A DNA stretch of 16,901 bases from JBLHGU01 sp047615875. Its GTDB lineage: Bacteria; Pseudomonadota; Gammaproteobacteria; Arenicellales; CAJQKF01. The stretch is from contig JBLHGU010000108.1 of assembly GCA_047615875.1 (NCBI GenBank), forward strand, positions 1 to 16,901, given 5' to 3'. The notes beneath the pieces were generated by a model. That model saw only the letters and a program-made list of their open reading frames with translations, was not told where the DNA came from and searched no databases. Numbering within the stretch: the stretch's first letter is position 1; every line of letters begins with the position of its first letter. The translations under genes were made by a program, and so were the position numbers. Below are positions 15,261-16,901 of the stretch, piece by piece.

Positions 15261-15464
15261 TCCAAATGCTTAATCAGAATGACGACCACCGGCGAATAGT
15301 CCTATCAGTTAGTTGAATTTATCTCGGTATTTTTGCTCGGTATTTTCTGAAAACGAGGTTAAATCAATTGATCGTTCACATGCCAACTTGAAGAATTTAC
15401 TCAACTCAATGATAGTATGGCTCCACACATGAATTATAGAACACAGACTTACTAAATTATCAGC
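15261..15464. other. Intergenic stretch with a short tandem repeat
   Basis: No gene is seen. CTCGGTATTTT occurs at 15323-15333 and again at 15336-15346, a 13-base period repeated twice. The palindrome ATCAATTGAT lies at 15363-15372. No hairpin with a T tract marks the end of the amine-oxidase transcript. Confidence 0.4.
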
Positions 15465-15941
15465 ATGAGCATTTTAGTATTACAAATAATTATCAAACAG
15501 TGGGATAAGAGTCAACGAGCAGAAAGTTATATTAAGCAAAGGGCTAAAATGCCAGATCGATATCTCATAAATTTCCCACCCGCTGTATATGTGTTCAATA
15601 ATCAATGTGTCGTAGATCAGCACGGCGATGACTTACTCGGTGATCGAGTAACATATTCACAGGATGATAATGGGAAGATAGAATTTGATCGTTTTCAAGT
15701 TTGCTCAAATAGAAAGATTCTTGAATACGCAGGTAAGCCCGACTCTGATAAAGGCTGTAGAACAATAGGTTCGCTAGATAATACGTGGATCCAATGCAAG
15801 TATGATTGGAGATATAGCGTATACGAAGGTGGGTTTTATTACTGGTTGTATGAAGAAGTAATGCTAAATGTAACTATTATCAGCACGTTAAACGAAAATT
15901 TATTTTTAGATTCTGAGCCAACAATTATTTTTAGTGGATAG
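15465..15941 (+). CDS. Hypothetical protein, possibly horizontally acquired
   Basis: An open frame of 158 codons with a protein-like composition but no family that I recognise. It has three Cys in the central part (FQVCSNRK, GCRTIG, IQCKYDW) plus one in NNQCVVD, and many aromatic residues (WRYSVYEGGFYYWLYEE). There is no signal peptide or transmembrane helix. The first 28 residues are less convincing, and ATG 15549 (MPDRYLINF), preceded by AAAGGG at five bases, is the better-supported start, giving 130 residues. It lies alone between the amine oxidase and a decayed insertion sequence, and its DNA is more AT-rich than the enzyme genes, which fits foreign origin. It could be a small accessory or immunity-type protein, but nothing shows that. 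Confidence 0.5.
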   Translation: MSILVLQIIIKQWDKSQRAESYIKQRAKMPDRYLINFPPAVYVFNNQCVVDQHGDDLLGDRVTYSQDDNGKIEFDRFQVCSNRKILEYAGKPDSDKGCRTIGSLDNTWIQCKYDWRYSVYEGGFYYWLYEEVMLNVTIISTLNENLFLDSEPTIIFSG

Positions 15942-15997
15942 AGGGAGCCCGAGTTATTTATCATGAGAAAAAAAGTAATCGATATACTCTCCCGAAT

Positions 15998-16011
15998 GGC
16001 ACTAAGTTAAG
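15998..16011. mobile_element. Probable left end of the IS4-type element
   Basis: GGCACTAAGTTAAG, about 57 bases upstream of the transposase start, resembles the terminal sequences of a common IS4 subgroup that contain CACTAAGTTAAG. The exact border and any target duplication cannot be fixed because the right end lies outside the window. Confidence 0.4.
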
Positions 16012-16067
16012 CCCCTTTAGCATTGCAAAATAGGTGAAAGAAACGGGCTTAAAAGAGATGATTAGGC

Positions 16068-16901
16068 ATGAAAAATCCCAACTTATTTCTTCCCGGTTTT
16101 TACCTAGCCACTCTGCGTCGAAGACCCCGATCAGAGGAGCAGAAATATGCGGATCACTTGGCCGAGATACGCCGCAAATCTATCAGCCAACTAGCGAAAT
16201 ACTTTAACCAGTTCATTCCAACACAAACCCTTCAGCGTCATCAATCCGGTGTGCAGAGCTGACGCAGATTGTTTAGCAAAGAAAACACCTTCTGGGGGAT
16301 TCTTCTCTCAAATACTCAACTCGGATGGTGGCTGTACTGAGGTGGTGCGAAAATTTCAAGCTATTGCCGGCAGCCAGTCACTGGCACTTCCGTCAACATC
16401 CACATTAGCGTATTGTCAGGTGTGCCTGAAATTAGAAGAATCGGATCTGCAAAGCATTCTGTCTCACACATTAGAGCAGTTGGCCGAACGAGAGGGAGAT
16501 AACCTATTTCATGGTCGACAGTTTGTCGTGGTAGATGGTGCCGGCGTGAGCATGCCTGATACGTCTGAGAATCAGCAAGTAAGGCCACAGTCTGGACAAC
16601 AGCAACTTGTTCAAGTATTTATAGTGCGAAGGACATTGCCGGCTTATTTTTCCAACGTTGGGATGTTGAGCTGTTCTTTCGAGATATCAAAACGACGATG
16701 GGAATGGACATTCTGTGCTGCAAATCACCCGGCATGGTTCCTAAGGAATTGTTGATGCATTTTATCGTTTACAACTGCTTACAACTGCTCACGTTAAAAG
16801 CAGCGGATAAAGCTGATGTGCCGGTTAGAATGATTAGTTTCAAGACTTCAATTCAGGTATTACGTCAATCGGAACCTCTACTGAAGTCGGAGATGAATAG
16901 C
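16068..16901 (+). pseudogene. Decayed IS4-family transposase, right end beyond the window
   Basis: Three segments in two frames make one IS4-type transposase. Segment one (from ATG 16068) reads MKNPNLFLPGFYLATLRRR to GVQS, then hits TGA at 16260-16262 where an Arg codon is expected. The same frame resumes RRLFSKENTFWG. One extra base near 16302 shifts the frame, and segment two reads GFFSQILNSDGGCTEVVRKF, the ALPSTSTLAYCQ block and VVDGAGVSMPDTSENQQVRPQSGQQ, which holds the first catalytic Asp (VVDGAG). From about 16600 to 16629 a deletion removes the domain centre. From 16629 segment three reads KDIAGLFFQRWDVELFFRD, with the YREK-type helix region, and runs to the window edge. Given these lesions the gene cannot make an active transposase. 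The family call rests on the DGxGxSMPDT and RWxVELFFRDIK motifs. Confidence 0.82.

Noticed and set aside
14818..15273. 151-codon frame within the amine oxidase in another phase, and antisense frames nearby
   Set aside because: Overlaps the conserved FAD-binding C-terminus of the amine oxidase; the alternative translation has no motif.
1..16901. CRISPR arrays, tRNA or rRNA genes, prophage modules, toxin-antitoxin pairs
   Set aside because: No regularly spaced repeats, cloverleaf-like or rRNA-like sequence, phage structural genes or typical toxin-antitoxin pairs were seen on either strand.

Overview
The window looks like accessory or metabolic DNA from a Gram-negative bacterium, most likely a gammaproteobacterium. 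The signs are exported proteins with Gram-negative-type signal sequences, a CGTAGGATG...CATCCTACG palindrome of the kind scattered in gammaproteobacterial genomes, IS4 and IS630 family transposase remains at the two ends, and moderate GC with AT-rich gaps. The taxonomy is inference. I see no tRNA, rRNA, CRISPR array, phage module or replication origin.

Layout. Positions 1-89 (minus) hold the N-terminus of an IS630-type transposase that runs off the left edge. Positions 278-1357 (minus) encode an exported metallo-beta-lactamase-fold class II cyclic-nucleotide phosphodiesterase. After a gap of about 400 bases with no supported gene comes a cytoplasmic NodB-fold amidohydrolase/deacetylase (1755-2642, minus). 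Divergent from it runs a three-gene plus-strand operon: acyl-CoA dehydrogenase (2834-3997), a gamma-glutamylputrescine-oxidase-like FAD oxidoreductase (4098-5429) and a Cys/Met-metabolism PLP enzyme (5476-6663). Together these four look like a catabolic unit for an amine, amide or amino-acid derivative of unknown identity.

A second block (6921-10702, plus) concerns the envelope: a possible 18-residue leader peptide overlapping the start of a large membrane-anchored LtaS/sulfatase-fold protein whose nucleophile position carries Thr, then a tiny two-helix membrane protein and a membrane-anchored periplasmic protein of unknown function. A palindrome at 10723-10749 separates this block from the convergent gene at 10799.

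The third block is the most unusual. A minus-strand group II PLP decarboxylase/sphingosine-phosphate-lyase-like enzyme (10799-12052) is divergent from a plus-strand set: an exported protein with a duplicated YxYxDA motif (12313-12822), an amidoligase (12864-13961) and a flavin monoamine oxidase (14007-15260). An enzyme that can make an amine, one that can form an amide bond and one that oxidises amines lie side by side with an uncharacterised secreted protein; the joint function is not known to me.

The right end holds an orphan hypothetical gene (15465-15941) and a decayed IS4-family transposase (16068-16901) with a premature stop, a frameshift and an internal deletion.
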